Source: Craterostigma plantagineum (Eukaryota; Streptophyta; Magnoliopsida; Lamiales; Linderniaceae). From it: a DNA stretch of 64,000 nucleotides. The position numbers were made by a program, and so were the translations under genes. The notes under the pieces were generated by a model. It ran no database searches. It was given only the letters and a program-made list of their open reading frames with translations, and was not told where the DNA came from. Below, in pieces: positions 11,083 through 24,460 of this stretch. The stretch spans positions 1,488,001-1,552,000 of the forward strand of contig JAPQWV010000127.1 of NCBI GenBank assembly GCA_027422505.1, written 5' to 3'. Every line of letters begins with the position of its first letter. Position 1 is the first letter of the stretch.

Positions 11083-13204
11083 ATGGCGTCCGAGCAGTCT
11101 ATTATGACGGTGATACGCGCCGCGCGTCCGACGTTTCGTAATCGCCACGATAAAGCCGCCTTTGCCGTGCACGCCGCCTTCGCAGCTGCCGGCTACGTCC
11201 TCCACGCCACCGGCCTCCCCGCCTTCGAAGATGAAGCTCTGTCTACTTCGTACACTGGTAAACACAAAGTACAAGTGAGCTGAAAGCTGATAATAATTTG
11301 GTGACCATATGATTCAGTGAAGGTCGATTGTGTATGTGTGATGACTGATGAATTAAACTGTAAAGAGGTTGGGTTCTGTCGTGAGTTGCGACGGCCACTC
11401 GATTTGGGTGTTTGGTGAAACTTTCAATTAAGGCTTATTGAGCAAGAAAAATAATATATTATTTTGGATTTTCTTTTTCCTTATGAACTAGCTTGCAGTC
11501 CTGTAACCTTCACTTTTAACAGACGTAGTAATTGGACTACCAAATTGGCCCAAGTTTTTTTTTTTTATCATTTAGTTGCTCAAATTTCTGCTCATTATCT
11601 GATAAAATTCTGGTTTCTTGGTGTGTTTTTTTATAGACGAGGTAGGTATTGACAACTGGAACGAGGCAGAGGATAGCTACGCATTCGTTTATTCGAAAAA
11701 CGACAATAAAGGACCTCAGAAGGTTCTGGTGAAGTCTCTTGTCCTGAATGACAAATTGGTTACGGATGTTTTAAAGGAAGGCAATGAGAGCCTGCTCCAT
11801 CTTGAACTTGAGTGAGTTGAATGATTCATTATCTTGTGAGTGTTTCCTTTTACTTTTTGTTTGTTAGTGATTGGAGTTCCTCTTTTATTAACAGTGTCAA
11901 TGAGTACGCGGAGGACAATGGAGGATCTAACTATGCTCTGAAATTCAAGAATTTGGGGAAGCTTGCTGATAAAATTAACAAGGAAATTTTGGATAAGATG
12001 GATCCTATGTCTGCTGCCGTCTCCTCAGGCCAGAATCCAAGGTATTTTAAGTTGTTTTAATACGTGTATATGAGTATGAACGGTTATATGCAATTGGTTA
12101 GCCGAATGAAAGGTATATCTGTTAGAAATGATCGCTGTCTGGCTATATTCAATTACATCTTGCAGTTATACTTACCGAAAAACTTGTACGATTTTGCAGT
12201 TCTGGGACAAGCCTAAGGGATTCTCGAGCTAGGCCTGGTGTAGAAGGTTTTTTAACCGAGGATCCTTATGCTTCACCTACAGCGTAATGTATTTATTACA
12301 AAGTTTTTCCGAACATTTGGGACAAATTTAAATTTAACAAAAATAATCATCGTAGCGTCTGATATTTAAAATCTCCGCTGATAAGTTCCAACGAGTTCTT
12401 TTATGGTGAGATTACCTCAATTCTTAAAGATATCTCCTTTTCTCTAAGCAGAGGTTTTCTTCCTCGAATACCGGCCTATGGAGGCAGCGACCTCGTACCA
12501 GGGCCTGCTGCAGGAATGTATCCTTCAAGGTATATCATTACCCATCTCTAAATACTATTTTCTCCTTGCAAAATCAATCCTTAGACTTGGTATTAATTTT
12601 CACACTCATCTTAAGAAATATATTTTCTAAATCGTTTCCATCTACGGGTTTCTAATTGTGTGTCAAATCAAACCATTTCAGGGGTGATTTTGGAGGTGGT
12701 AGCATGCTTGTAGGTCAGTCACTGATAATCCCATCCTATCATATATATATATATATTCATCGAATATTATATCTTTTACCTTATCAAATTAATCGATTCA
12801 ATTTATACGAGTCGACAGGCCCAAACGACCCCAGGTTCTTCGGAGGTGAACCTCGCCAGCCTGGCTTTCCCGGCGGCGGTTCGCCGTGAGTTCCCTTGGA
12901 TAAATAGAAGAATTAATCTTTGAGATATGTTTTGAGTTAATTCAAAACCCTTATTTTGATGATGCAGGGCTGTGCCTCCCGGCGCTCGGTTTGACCCGTT
13001 TGGCCCGCCCGGAGTTCCCGGTTTTGAACCGAACCGTTTTACCAGGTACTTCTTGCGGGTTTTATTTTGTCATTTTGTGGAATTGTGATATGTTTATATC
13101 GATGTTTTGTACCATTGATGTAATATTTGTACAGAGGCCCACGGAGGCCGCCGGGCCAACATCCAGACTTAGAGCAGTTTCCTGGCGGCGGCGATTTTAT
13201 ATGA
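11083..13204 (+). CDS. PTRE1: Proteasome inhibitor/regulator PI31 (PTRE1-like)
   Basis: Nine exons (11083-11257, 11637-11811, 11895-12041, 12200-12283, 12452-12529, 12682-12713, 12819-12885, 12968-13045, 13135-13204) give 301 residues in one closed frame. The N-terminal half is the PI31 domain (RAARPTFRNRHDKAAFAVHA, later DEVGIDNWNE, YAFVYS and VLVKSLVLNDKL). The C-terminal half is rich in Gly, Pro and Arg with repeated D/NDPRFFGGE and RFDPFGPP blocks, and it ends HPDLEQFPGGGDFI, typical of PI31. PI31 binds the 20S proteasome. The Arabidopsis homologue PTRE1 tunes proteasome activity and auxin-dependent degradation. The gene lies 440 bp upstream of NUDX3 on the same strand. Confidence 0.93.
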
Positions 13205-13644
13205 GTAGGAGGAGCAACGGATAATATATAAATAAATAAATAAATCATAAGTAATGTTCCTGTAATATTAACGTTTATATTCCCCTTGTTTTTCTTCATT
13301 GCGCAATGCACTTTTATGGAATCCAATTATTATCAAGATAGTGTGTCCAAAGCATTAGAGATAGTGAGCTCGGAATATGTAAAAATAAACAAAAACAAAT
13401 ATGAAAAAAGCAAGAATAAATAACAAATTGACATATCCTAAGGAAAAACATATTGTAATAACTAATAATAACGTTGCGTCTTTAATTATCCATTTTTGGT
13501 CGTCTCCTCTCGTCCCTACCGAGGAAAAGCAAGAATCTTTATTTATTTTTTTTTTTTTTAATTTCATCAGCTGGGTGGGTGGATATCACTCATCCTTTCT
13601 CATTATTTATTGTCACGGCAAATTGGGCTGTAGAGCACAAAGCG

Positions 13645-16600
13645 ATGGCTGATCATACGAATGGGCATGAGATCAGTGAAGAATGTCTCGACGTCCTAAC
13701 TAAAACTGGAGAGAAAACTGGTGTAGCTAAGCCCAGGTCGTCCTCTCTTTTTCTTGGAACTTTTTCCGAGTAATTACAGTACGCGTTCCTCAATCTTTCT
13801 CAGTAGTATCCCCAGCTAGATTGAATGTCTAAGGTTTCTGGGTCAGACTGTTCTTACCATATTTCTTGGTAGTGGTGACTTATATCGTAAGGGGCAGAAC
13901 ATGATTACTTGATACGGTTTGTCGCGGATATGGTGTTGCTTTCGTACTTCGTGTTATACATGGGGCGCACTAGATTCTCATGATTTGATATGGTTCCTTG
14001 TGTTTTTCTTTTTTCTGTCATTTCCACTTGATTTGGACGGAGGGAGATGGATCTTCAATACACCCCTTCGATTTTCCTTATAGAGAACATTACCACTTCA
14101 TTATTTATGTTCTTTGGGGGGAATGACCTGTTCTTGCAACGAGGTTTCATCCCTTTTTGCAATGCCTTAGCGCAAGTTACGGCGTTAAAGAAGTGAAAGA
14201 ATTCGTCATATGGATGCTTCATCACTTTGTTTGATTTATGGGATGTTTGATTTATTGTTGTAGGGGGGATGTTCACCGAGATGGGGATTACCATCGAGCA
14301 GTCCATGTATGGATATATGCAGAGAGCACGAATGAGCTTCTTCTCCAAAAACGTGCTGATTGCAAAGATTCATGGCCTGGTCTATGGGACATATCTAGTG
14401 CTGGTCACATATCAGCTGGAGATTCATCTCTAGTAACAGCAAGGTGTAGCTCGTTTTTTTTTTCCCCTAGATTTGCTTCATTTTTTAAAATCATTTTAAA
14501 CTTTATTCTTCAAATTATTAGCTATTTTATGTAAATCTCCCCCGAGTATATGTCTGATCCTTTTTTTTTTCTCCTGCAGGAGAGAGCTACAAGAAGAGCT
14601 TGGTTTAACGCTTCCAAAGGATGCCTTCGAATTGCTGTTTGTGTTTTTGCAAGAGTGGTCAGTACTCAAACACGTCATATGGACCGAGAGATTTGTCGAG
14701 AAAACTTAATTTATGATTATTCCTATCACTACGTGTAGCATCAGCTACATTTTTTAGTACCGGGCCGGGCTGATTTTCTGGTAAATAGTTTTCTAGACGA
14801 GTTTTGATTTGTCGAATGTTTCACGTTTGTAGTGTCATAAATGACGGCAAGTTCATCAACAATGAATTCAATGATGTGTATCTTGTCACCACTGCACATC
14901 CAATACCTTTGAAGGCCTTCACTCTTCAGGTTTTCAGTTTCTTGTTTAAGCTTAAGCGATAAAATGATTATTTCCACATAGAGTTCTAACTATTATAACT
15001 TCTTATGCAGTAGAGTAATTTTTGTTTCTAACTAATTTCACAGCATTGAATTTGCATAACAATCTTAACAAAGTCCTTTGTAATGTTTCTGTTGTTCAAA
15101 GGAATCTGAAGTTTCGGCAGTTAAATACATCCATTTGGATGAGTATAGATCGTTGCTTGCAAAAGAAGATCCTCAGTACGTGGACTATGATGTAGAGGGT
15201 CAATATGGTCAGCTCTTTGAAATTATATCGAAACGGTATGCATCAAATACGTTTCGATGCTTTCTAGAATCCTATATTAGACTTATGTCCTTTAATCACA
15301 GTGCAATAGTGTGACTGTCATGCATTAAATACTGACCTCTTTAGGTACAACCAAAATTCCGAAGCCCGTGCTCGACACCTGCAAAAACAGCTGAATCGAT
15401 ATGCTCGTGTTTCCCTTAAAGCAGAGGTTTTTAGTGATGCATTTCTTTTCTCGGCTTATTTTTGTTCTTTATATTGGCACCTAAACGATAAAATAACAGA
15501 ATCAAAATTTATTTTCTTTAACTGACATACAGATTTCTCAATGCGTTAATTTATGGCTGAATTCTTCGATTTTGTCTATTTTGCATTACAGTTAAATGGC
15601 CTATCCAATGCGGATAAGGAAGCTCTGAAGTTGATTGTTAAAGCTGCGAGAATAATGGATCAAATTTTCTTCCAACAGGTTGAGATGTGATCGTTTTGCT
15701 TCCTAGACGTATTTGTGTTATTACTACTATCTGTGAACTTATTTGTATTAATTTAAGTTAAGATGAGAAATTGATTCTCTTTTTTCTTTAATTCTGTAAA
15801 GCAGGTATGGTACTGCAATCCATCGTTAAGAGATTGGCTAGAGAAGCATGCTGAAAAATCCCAGTTGGACAAATTAAAATGGATGTATTATCTTGTCAAC
15901 AAAAGTCCATGGTTAGATTGCTCATTGCAGCCGTTATCAGTCAATGTCTTCTTTTTAATATGTCGTTGGTCATTATTATGAGCAATAACTCTTCTAAGTT
16001 TCCTTTCATCTCTTTTCCATGTAAGGTCCTGTTTGGACGAGAATGAGCCATTTTTAACAACCGCAGACTCAGCTTTGAAGTTGCTTACTGAGGCCGCAAA
16101 GCCAGTGAGTGGATGGAAGGGAATTGAATACAAAACAGCATTTCCTTTGGTGAAACCAGCGGGTGCAAATTTTTATCCACCTGATATGGACAAAATGGTA
16201 AAAATACTTGGCCTGTGTAGTGTATGATATTGGGATGAAGATCTTCATGATTAGCATCTTCGATGTGTATCTTCTCTCCCATCCTTGCGCTGGCAGTTTA
16301 TGATGTAATAGGTTTTGGTCTTCATAGGAATTTGAGCTATGGGTGAATAGTCTAAACGATGAACAGAAGAAAGAAGCAATGGTTTTTTCTCTGTCGTCAA
16401 AAGGGAAAGTGAAAGAATCTTGTCAAGAAGGTCATGATCTCGATATCGCTCATGATCTCTATATCGTCCCTTACTCCGAAGAGTACAAAAATTTTCTTAT
16501 TAAAGCTTCTGATTTGCTGCACCAAGCCGGAGAGCTGACAAGCATTCCCAGGTGAAGTTGGCTTTTATCAAGAAAATAACTCACTTGATTATACACGGAA

Positions 16601-18255
16601 GTCGGGTTGATACATTAGTCTTTCATGTTGCAGTTTGAAGAAGTTCTTGCACAGCAAGGCTGAAGCATTCTTATCAAATGATTATTATGACTCAGATATT
16701 AGCTGGATGGAATTGGTTAGTTCAACTCCTAAAATTCATCGTAACTGGTTTCGTTAGCTGCCCATCGAGTAAATATTTGAGATTTATGTGTCGATGATTG
16801 TGAGTCTGCATCATTTTTTTTTTTGCTTTGGTGCTGTGATGTCGTTTAAGGATTCAAAACTGGATATCACCATTGGCCCATACGAGACATACGAAGATAC
16901 AATTTTCGGATACAAGGTATTTTTTCCATTTTTTTTCCAATACGAGCGCATGCAAAGATACCAACCCTGTAAAATTTTTGTGCCTCTGTCCTCTTGCCTC
17001 GCCAAAAACTATGGAGCTGCTCCATAACTATTTACTGCCATTTTTTTTAAATGGTATGTGCCTTATTTCACAATTTGCTTGTAGGCCACTTTCGAGGCAT
17101 TCATTGGAGTCCTAGATGATGAGGCAACAGCTCAAATCAAACTGTTTGGCGACAATTTAGAGGTGATCTATATTATCCCACCATTCTGTTTCCTCGTGTT
17201 ACTTAACCTTAAAAAGGAGCTGTTAATAGGTTTTAGAGAAGAATCTTCCAATGGCTGAGGCTTACAAGTCAGAAAGCGTAACAGCTGCTCCAATTCGAGT
17301 CGTGCAGCTTATTTATAATGCTGGGGTAAATTTTCATCTCTTAACAACATCATGGAGCTTAATATATCTCTTACTTGCTCTTGCAATGGCTGATGCAATT
17401 TCATCGCAGGACGTAAAGGGCCCACAAACAGTTGCGTTCAATCTTCCAAATGACGAGCGGATTGTAAAAGATAGAGGAACCTCTATGGTCATGCTCAAGA
17501 ATGTTTCCGAAGCAAAGTATGTTATCCTTCTTTTACGTATATATATTTGGAATTATAACTGTGAAGGGACTTACCCAAGTCCCAAAGCAGCATAAAGATC
17601 TATCTTAGGATTCATAACTGTTATGGTGAAAATGATCCAGTCTGCTGTTTTCTTTTCTTTTCCAGGTTTGATCTTATTCTCCAGCCCATAGCCCACGTAT
17701 GCATCACAAAGGAACAGAGGAAACACGTTGACTTTGACTCGTTCTTCACTCATACGATTTGTCACGAGTGTTGTCATGGGATCGGGCCCCACTCAATTAC
17801 ACTACCCGACGGGCGAAAGTCCACCGTGAGATTGGTGCGTTTTCGCTGTTACTCAATTTGCGGACAATTTTCCTTGGACGACTTTTATGTGCTGGAGCGA
17901 CCCCTTTACTACGACAACTGAAAAGAACTGTCCTTTACAACGCAGGAATTGCAAGAAGTTCATTCAGCTCTAGAGGAGGCTAAAGCTGATATCGTAGGTC
18001 TTTGGGCCTTACGATTTCTTATGAAAAAGGTAGTGAATGATGCCTGAACTTGATTTTTCTTCTTCTCATATCTCTTTTCTGTTTCTAACTTTAAAATGCA
18101 TGAATACGCAATTACACATTTGCTCTGTTTTTCTCACATAGTTTTGTGAACTATGCAGGATTTACTACCAAAGACGTTGATCAACTCTATGTATGTTTCC
18201 TTTCTTGCGGGTTGCTTTCGCTCTGTGCGTTTTGGACTAGAAGAAGCTCATGGGT

Positions 18256-18303
<48 letters not shown>

Positions 18304-18911
18304 CACACACAAACACCACACGCGCACATATGTTTTGTTTGAAATCAAGTCGCTTTTAAAATAATCTTAGGAAAGGGCAAGCATTGCAGTTCAACTACTT
18401 ACTTGAACAAGGCGCATTTATCTTATGCGACGACGGGACATTTGCCGTCGACTTTGATAAGGTATATGTATAATCTGGTTTGGGAGAAAGTTTCCCGGGT
18501 TACTTTTCTTGGGCGAATAAAGCTGTTACGTTTCGATTCATTTTTTCGTTTCGTATATACCTGAAAAAAGGTCGAAGATGCAGTGGAGAAGTTAAGCAGG
18601 GAAATCCTTACGATACAAGGAAGAGGTGACAAAGAAGCTGCTAAAGCTCTTCTCTCCAAATACTCCGTAATGACACCACCACTCAAATCTGCTCTTGAAA
18701 TGCTCCAAATTGTCGAGGTAGTATCTATGAGCTCAAATTACAACTATATAACTATAGTGATTAGTAAATAAATTGCTTACTATGATGAAGGAATACACAC
18801 ACACACACACATATATATATATGTATATATTAACCTTGAATTTCACATTTCGAACAGGTTCCTGTGGATATATTGCCTGATTTCCCCATTGCAGACGAGA
18901 TTCTGAACTGA
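13645..18911 (+). CDS. NUDT3: Nudix hydrolase 3 / dipeptidyl-peptidase III fusion
   Basis: Twenty-one exons give 773 residues, against about 772 in the Arabidopsis protein: 13645-13736, 14264-14443, 14580-14657, 14833-14929, 15102-15235, 15345-15426, 15592-15678, 15805-15911, 16026-16197, 16328-16551, 16634-16715, 16851-16916, 17085-17162, 17230-17325, 17410-17516, 17666-17834, 17946-18029, 18159-18253, 18371-18461, 18571-18717, 18858-18911. The N-terminal Nudix domain has the box GHISAGDSSL...RRELQEELGL; the usual first Glu is Asp, as in the Arabidopsis protein as I recall it. The C-terminal two thirds is a family M49 metallopeptidase with the zinc site HECCHG and the third-ligand motif EEAKAD. 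The ATG at 13645 was chosen because the in-frame ATG at 13579 adds 22 residues absent from the family. Nudix enzymes hydrolyse nucleotide diphosphate derivatives, and DPP III removes dipeptides from peptide N-termini. Every splice phase closes. Confidence 0.95.
18258..18299. repeat. (CT)n microsatellite in a NUDX3 intron
   Basis: About 42 bp of CT repeats start four bases after the donor of the intron at 18254-18370. A short CA-rich stretch follows. The pyrimidine run so close to the 5' splice site is unusual but leaves the donor GTAAC intact. Confidence 0.9.
18793..18828. repeat. (CA)n/(TA)n microsatellite in the last NUDX3 intron
   Basis: A run of CA repeats passes directly into TA repeats inside the intron at 18718-18857. 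It has no effect on the coding frame. Confidence 0.85.
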
Positions 18912-19097
18912 ATGCATTCATTCACTACCTTGAGTGCTTTGCTTGAACTATTGCGTGTGAAGATAATAAAGGAAACATCTTTTCCTTATTCTGTCTGTTA
19001 TTTGATTGCTGATTGTTAACTTTTTTTTTAGTAAATGTACTGTATGCTATCTTTTGTCACTGCTCCCATTGAATATCTATCATCTTTTGCAATTTCC

Positions 19098-19373
19098 TAG
19101 ATTTTCATGTTGGAACTTTACATGTCCCTCCTTCGGACCCTCTCCTTATGGCCATAATGAGAAACTTGGCTTTCAATGTTTTTAAAGCATAAAATTCGTT
19201 CGACAAAACTATTAGAAAAATCTTTGGCTTTCATATTGCAAGTTCATAGATTTTCATGTTAGAACTTTACATGTCCCTATTTCGGCCCTTTCCTTGGCCG
19301 TGGACGACTGATGAGAATCTTTGGCTTTCATGTTTTAAAAGCATAAAATTCATTCGACAAAACTATTAGAAAA
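19098..19373. repeat. Imperfect tandem direct repeat, about 125 bp, two copies
   Basis: Copy one runs from about 19098 to 19220 and copy two from 19247 to 19373. Both begin TAGATTTTCATGTT and contain GAACTTTACATGTCCCT, CTTTGGCTTTCA-like and GCATAAAATTC blocks. Both end GACAAAACTATTAGAAAAAT. The copies differ by scattered substitutions and small indels. They lie between NUDX3 and the MFS transporter. A local duplication is the simplest explanation. Confidence 0.8.
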
Positions 19374-19985
19374 ATAAGCAAAAACTTTATGTAAGTAGTT
19401 TTAACGATTTTAGTTATCGGAGCCCCATAGGGAACGCATTCCTTTTTCTTTTCAACTCATTTCTACTGAAGAGATTTCTGATTGGTGTATAGTCATAATT
19501 GAGATTAAATTCTAAGAACAGCCTACTTTCCTACACTATGTTGAAACCCCGCCAAGTTCGCTAACCACCCATCAACGCTTGTGTGTACATGTGTAAATTG
19601 TGTATGTGTGTAGAAAAATCTCATCTTTAAAAAAGGTCAAATCTTGGTTCTCTCTTAATGAATAAGGAACTGAAATCCACTCCCCAATGGCCAATAATAA
19701 TCGGAACTTTTATTCTACTGTAATTGTAATATCATAATAAGTTAAATTGATTAAATCTCTCACCAGAGAAGAAGTTTTGCTTTCTTTACCTACTAAAGAT
19801 TAGTGTAATCACACAATCATGTAATTAAGAACATTAGACATGATCGTCGTCTGTTCTATATCGACCAGTCGCCGAACTAAACTCCCCACAGAAAGGAACA
19901 GTAGCGTACACAAACACATCCACGTATAACAGCCCAAAAAAATACTTCTCCGAAAAAAAATACGATCTTTTCCCTTAAACCAATA
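19374..19985. other. Intergenic and upstream region of the MFS transporter
   Basis: AT-rich sequence without a supported gene; it must hold the promoter of the transporter starting at 19986. I saw no distinctive regulatory motif. Confidence 0.4.
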
Positions 19986-21877
19986 ATGGGTAGCCGCGAC
20001 TCTCAGAAGTGGATGATACTCATAGCCACGGTATGGCTACAGGCCTTCACCGGCACAAACTTCGACTTCGCCGCCTACTCGCCGGAGATGAAGACGGTGC
20101 TGGGCGTTTCTCAGGTTCAGCTCAGCTACTTAGCCGCCGCATCGGACATGGGAAAGGCGGTGGGCTGGTCCGCCGGCGTGGCGTTGAAGTCGAACATCCC
20201 TTTGCCGGCGGTGGCGATCGCGGCGGCGGGCATGGGCTTCGTTGGGTACGGCTTGCAGTGGCTTGTCATGAAGCAGGCGATTGCAGTCCCTTTTTTCTCG
20301 GTCAGTTTGTTGATCGATTTCCTGGTCATAAAATAAAACCCCTTTACTAATATTGATTGGAGATCGAAGCTTTTGTGCAGTAGCATCTCAAATCGATTTA
20401 AAAGAAAGCTTCAATCTTTGAATTGCTTCAGGTACTTGTGCTCTGCTTGCTATCAGGAATAAGCATATGTTGGTTCAACACAGTTTGCTTCATCCTCTGC
20501 ATAAAGAACTTCCCTACATCGAATCGCCCGCTCGCCCTTTCCCTCACGATAAGCTTCAACGGCTTAAGCGCAGCCTTATACAACCTCGCCGTAAACTCGT
20601 TCAACCCTTCGTCGACTTCGATCTATCTCCTTTTCAACGCATTAATCCCTTTAATCGCAACATTCGTAGCCCTAATTCCCATTCTTCGGCAGCGAGAATC
20701 AGACCACTCTGCTGACCTTTCGAGCCCAAGGGATCAATCAATGTTCGTCGTTTTGAGCTTATGGGCCGTAGTCACTGGCCTTTATCTTCTCTTGCTCCAC
20801 CCCTCGGATCATGGCGCGGGCTCTGCTCCATTTCTGTTTACGGGCGCTGTTTGTTTGCTGATTGTTCCTTTAGGAATTCCCGGGATTTTCTACGCTAGGG
20901 AATGGTTCGATGGGTTCAGTTGGGCTGAGTGGTCCTCCCTTGATCAAGAACTAGGTAAAGATCTTCTGATCCATGAAACGGGCGGGTCGAACGGGGCGAC
21001 CCGTGAAGGGACTGTGAAAGAAGATGAAAAGGGATGCTTTTCGTGGGGTTTCTGCAGGCCCGTGATTGAGAAAGATCGACTGAGTACGATAGGCGAAGAG
21101 CACGGAGCTTGTCTGCTCGTCAAAAGATTGGATTTTTGGCTGTACTTCATCGTTTACTTCTGTGGAGGGACGATTGGCCTGGCGTACAGCAACAATCTCG
21201 GGCAGATAGCCCAATCTCTCGGGCACCATTCGCTCAACCCTAAGCTCATAACGATATACTCGTCGTTTTCGTTCTTCGGTCGCCTCCTCTCCTCTGCCCC
21301 CGACTTTCTGACAAAGTGAGTATACTAAAAGGCTAATTCAAAATCGAATCTTGGGATCAAATAACATCATCTTTTATGCATATAAATATATTTTTTTCTC
21401 GGCAGGAAAGTGTATTTTCCAAGAACGGGGTGGCTAGCCGTGGCTCTCTTAGGCACGCCCACGGCCTTCTTCTTGCTGGCTGCACTAGGGACCGATGGGT
21501 TAGCCCTCGAAGGAGGAACGGCCATGATCGGGCTCAGCTCGGGCTTCATAATCGCAGCCGCCGTTTCGATAACCTCCGAACTATTCGGGTGCGAGAGCTT
21601 CGGCGTGAACCACAACATTCTCATCACGAATATTCCGATCGGCTCGCTTTTCTACGGCTTTTTATCCGCGCTCGTCTACGACTCGAACGCATGTCCTACT
21701 AAAGCTGGGCTCATGGCCGACTCCATCGTATGCATGGGAAAGAAGTGCTACTTCTTGACCTTCGTATGGTGGGGCTGCATTTCCGTGCTAGGGTTTCTGT
21801 GCAGTTTGCTGCTGTTCGTGCGTACTAATCGAGCCTACGTCAGGTTCGAAAATCGCCGTAGATGGGCGCTGTTCTAA
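19986..21877 (+). CDS. NFD4/nodulin-like major facilitator superfamily transporter
   Basis: Three exons (19986-20300, 20432-21315, 21406-21877) give 556 residues. The N-terminus (WMILIATVWLQAFTGTNFDF) is characteristic of the plant nodulin-like domain seen in NUCLEAR FUSION DEFECTIVE 4 relatives. About six hydrophobic segments are followed by a hydrophilic loop (near residues 300-370), then a second set including FYGFLSALVYDS. This gives about 12 membrane spans. The C-terminal part, with ITSELFGCESFGVNHNI, is the second MFS half. Substrate is unknown for most of the family. The gene is convergent with the next gene, 58 bp apart at the stop codons. Confidence 0.9.
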
Positions 21878-21935
21878 CAACTTTGTACTGTGTATTTAGA
21901 AAATCATGTAAGAAAAAGAAACAACACCAAAAAGA

Positions 21936-23577
21936 TTAAGGGTAGATACAGTAAGTCTCATTCTTGATACAAAGGAAGAGCCTTTCGTAAGCCAAGGCCA
22001 TCTTCGTCGCGGCGAACATGGACGACGCATATTTACGACAAGCCTTTCCCCTCTCCGCCAACTTTTCACGGCCTTCGCCGGCGGCCAATTCCAAAGCCTC
22101 CTTCAGCGACTCGACGTTGGGCGAAAACATAAACCCAAAGCCATCGTCGACCAAAACCGTCCCCTTGATGCTCGGAAACCTCGAGGCCATCACTGGCTTT
22201 CCGCTCATCATTGCCTCCATGAGCGTAAGGTCGAGCCCCTGCGGCCTGAGAGTAGGGTTCACAAACACGTCGATCCCATTGTAAAAAGCTCGAAGCTCCA
22301 ACGGGCTCATCGAGCCCAAAACTATAACCCGCGGGCCCAATTCTCTGTACCGACTCTCCCAAGGGCCCGACCCGGCCACCACCAAGTAGACGTCGTCGAG
22401 CCCTAGCTTGGAGAAGGCCTCGTAAAGGAGGGGGTGGCCCTTGTCCTTCACGAGCCTGCCCGCGACTCCTAATACTAGGCTGGCGTTCTCGGGAATTCCA
22501 ATCTCGGCCCGAAAGGAAAGCCCGAGGCCCGAATCGTGGACGAAGTCGTCCTCGTTTACACCGTTGACGATGACGTGGACCCGTCCCCTCGGGATTTGGT
22601 ACACGTCCCTAAGCATTTCCCCGCAGCTGTCGCTTATGGCCACGTGGTGGGCGTACTCTGAGAAGAACCGTATCTCGGCCAGGACCTTGTGGACCATCCA
22701 TTGGAGGCTTTGGTTGAATGACGGAGCCATGGGCTCGCCGGGCGGTCTGGTGAGGTCCTGGTAGATGCTCGACTGTAGGCTCTCTAAGGCTATGCCGTGC
22801 CAGGAAACGACTAGGTTGGGGGACCCGCGGGCTAGCCAGTGGGGTAGGGCCACGCTCTCGGAGTGGACCGCGTCGAACGGCTCGCGGCGGTTCTCCTCCT
22901 CGAACTGCTCCCACGCCTTGTTGTACCTCCACCTGTATTATTATTATTAGAGCAAATTGCGTCGCGTTTAATAAAATTACATGTATAAAGATGAGATTAA
23001 ATAAGAAAGAAAATCAGCGTATATACCTCAGGGAACATATTGGAAATAAATTATGTAAGATTAAAAAGGACTCGTCATACAACAACAACCTGTCGGGTTC
23101 GCCTTCGTGGCGGTGGATCACCGGAGAATCCGGCTCCGGCGACTGCTCCGGCGAGATGGCCGGCGCCGGAGAGGTGTAGACGTGGACGCGGTGGCCGCGG
23201 CGGGCGAGGGCGGTGTGGAGTGTGTGGGCGTGGCGTTCCATGCCGCCCGGGGCGGCGGTGGTGGGCCATTTTCGGGAGAAGACGGCGATTTTGAGGGAGG
23301 TCGGTGGAGGGTTTTCGCCTGAGAATTTCAGGCGGTTCCATGGGAACTGGGCTACGCGGAGGTCGACGGAGAATGGGCCGTCGCCGGCGGCGGTGGAGGA
23401 GGAGGAGGAAGGGTGGTGGTTGTTGGTGCATGTTGAGGGGGTGGTGTGGAGGAGGAGCAAGGCTGGGATTGTGAAGAGGACTACGAAGAAGAGTGTGACG
23501 GCGAGCTTTGAGTGGATGCTGCTGATTAGCATCGGTGGTTTCTTGGCCGCTTTGCTGTTCGCGGCGGCGGCGGCCAT
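21936..23577 (-). CDS. Family GT4 glycosyltransferase, type II membrane protein
   Basis: Two exons (23577-23090, 22932-21936) give 494 residues; the intron donor is CAG|GTTGTT. Residues about 24-44 form a single hydrophobic segment after a short basic N-terminus, as in Golgi type II proteins. A Ser-rich stem follows. The donor-binding domain has VNGVNEDDF, GRLVKDKGHPLL and an EX7E-like NPTLRPQGLDLTLMEAMMSG segment, which define GT4 retaining transferases. It resembles the Arabidopsis At1g75420/At1g19710 pair, whose substrate I do not know. The first exon is very GC-rich compared with its surroundings, so many false open frames appear on both strands there. Confidence 0.88.
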
Positions 23578-23639
23578 TGTTGGGCTCTGTAATGAGATGG
23601 TGTGTTGTTATTAAAAGTGTTTGTGTTCGTTTTGATGGA

Positions 23640-24460
23640 GAGTTGCTTTTGGTTTTTTGTTTTTATTCAGCGACTTACTGTTTTCGTAGCCGAGTTGGAA
23701 AAAGATAGTGGGGATATGTGTTAGGCAACGCGTGAATTATTTATTATTTTTGGGATTATTTTATTGTTTTTTTGCATGAAGTTTTGCTTTTCATTGTGAA
23801 TTCTACGTTAATTTGGGCAGAAAACGTGAGACGTTCGCAAGGGTTCACATCCTATGTCAAGCACGTTTCTGTCGGCGGTGAAGTGGTAACTCTTAACATA
23901 TCGTGGAGGAGCGTTTTATACGTGCAAAAACTAGGTGATACATGAACTTCAAAATTAATTTCACTTTTTCTTCAAGCAAATATTTATTTCAAACAAAATT
24001 GATTGGAAGATCTAGATATTTATGTTATTCATTTATTTTCTCAATTAAATTCCCAAAGCTAGTTTAATAAAGCACAAGTAGAGGTCATGCACAAACGAGA
24101 ATGTGCAGAGAATGTCTTGTATAACAATCATCATGGTTAGGTGCGGATCCATTTACCAAACAATTCCATCGAATATAATAAATTTACGGATTGGTCAAAC
24201 CATTTACTTTTATGTATTATCACTAATATTCACCGAAAAAGTCAACGGCTAAAAGGTTGGGCTAACAAATGTCGACGTGAATGAATGCGCAGACGTGACA
24301 GACCAATTTGACTCCGCGTCCTATTTTGACTTTTTGGTAGAGAGGTCATTACTCTGATTTGTTTCTATCTAATCAAGTTCTTCCTTTTCTATATGATTCG
24401 TCCTAATATATTCACACTATTTATTTTTTGTAAAATGTAATTTTCTGAACTTATGATTAT
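23640..24460. other. Intergenic, no gene seen
   Basis: AT-rich region between two divergent genes with no supported coding frame or clear transposon end. Confidence 0.45.

Noticed and set aside
22018..23614. Many GC-rich plus-strand open frames opposite the GT4 gene
   Set aside because: All are shadows of the GC-rich minus-strand exons, which carry the GT4 motifs and splice correctly.
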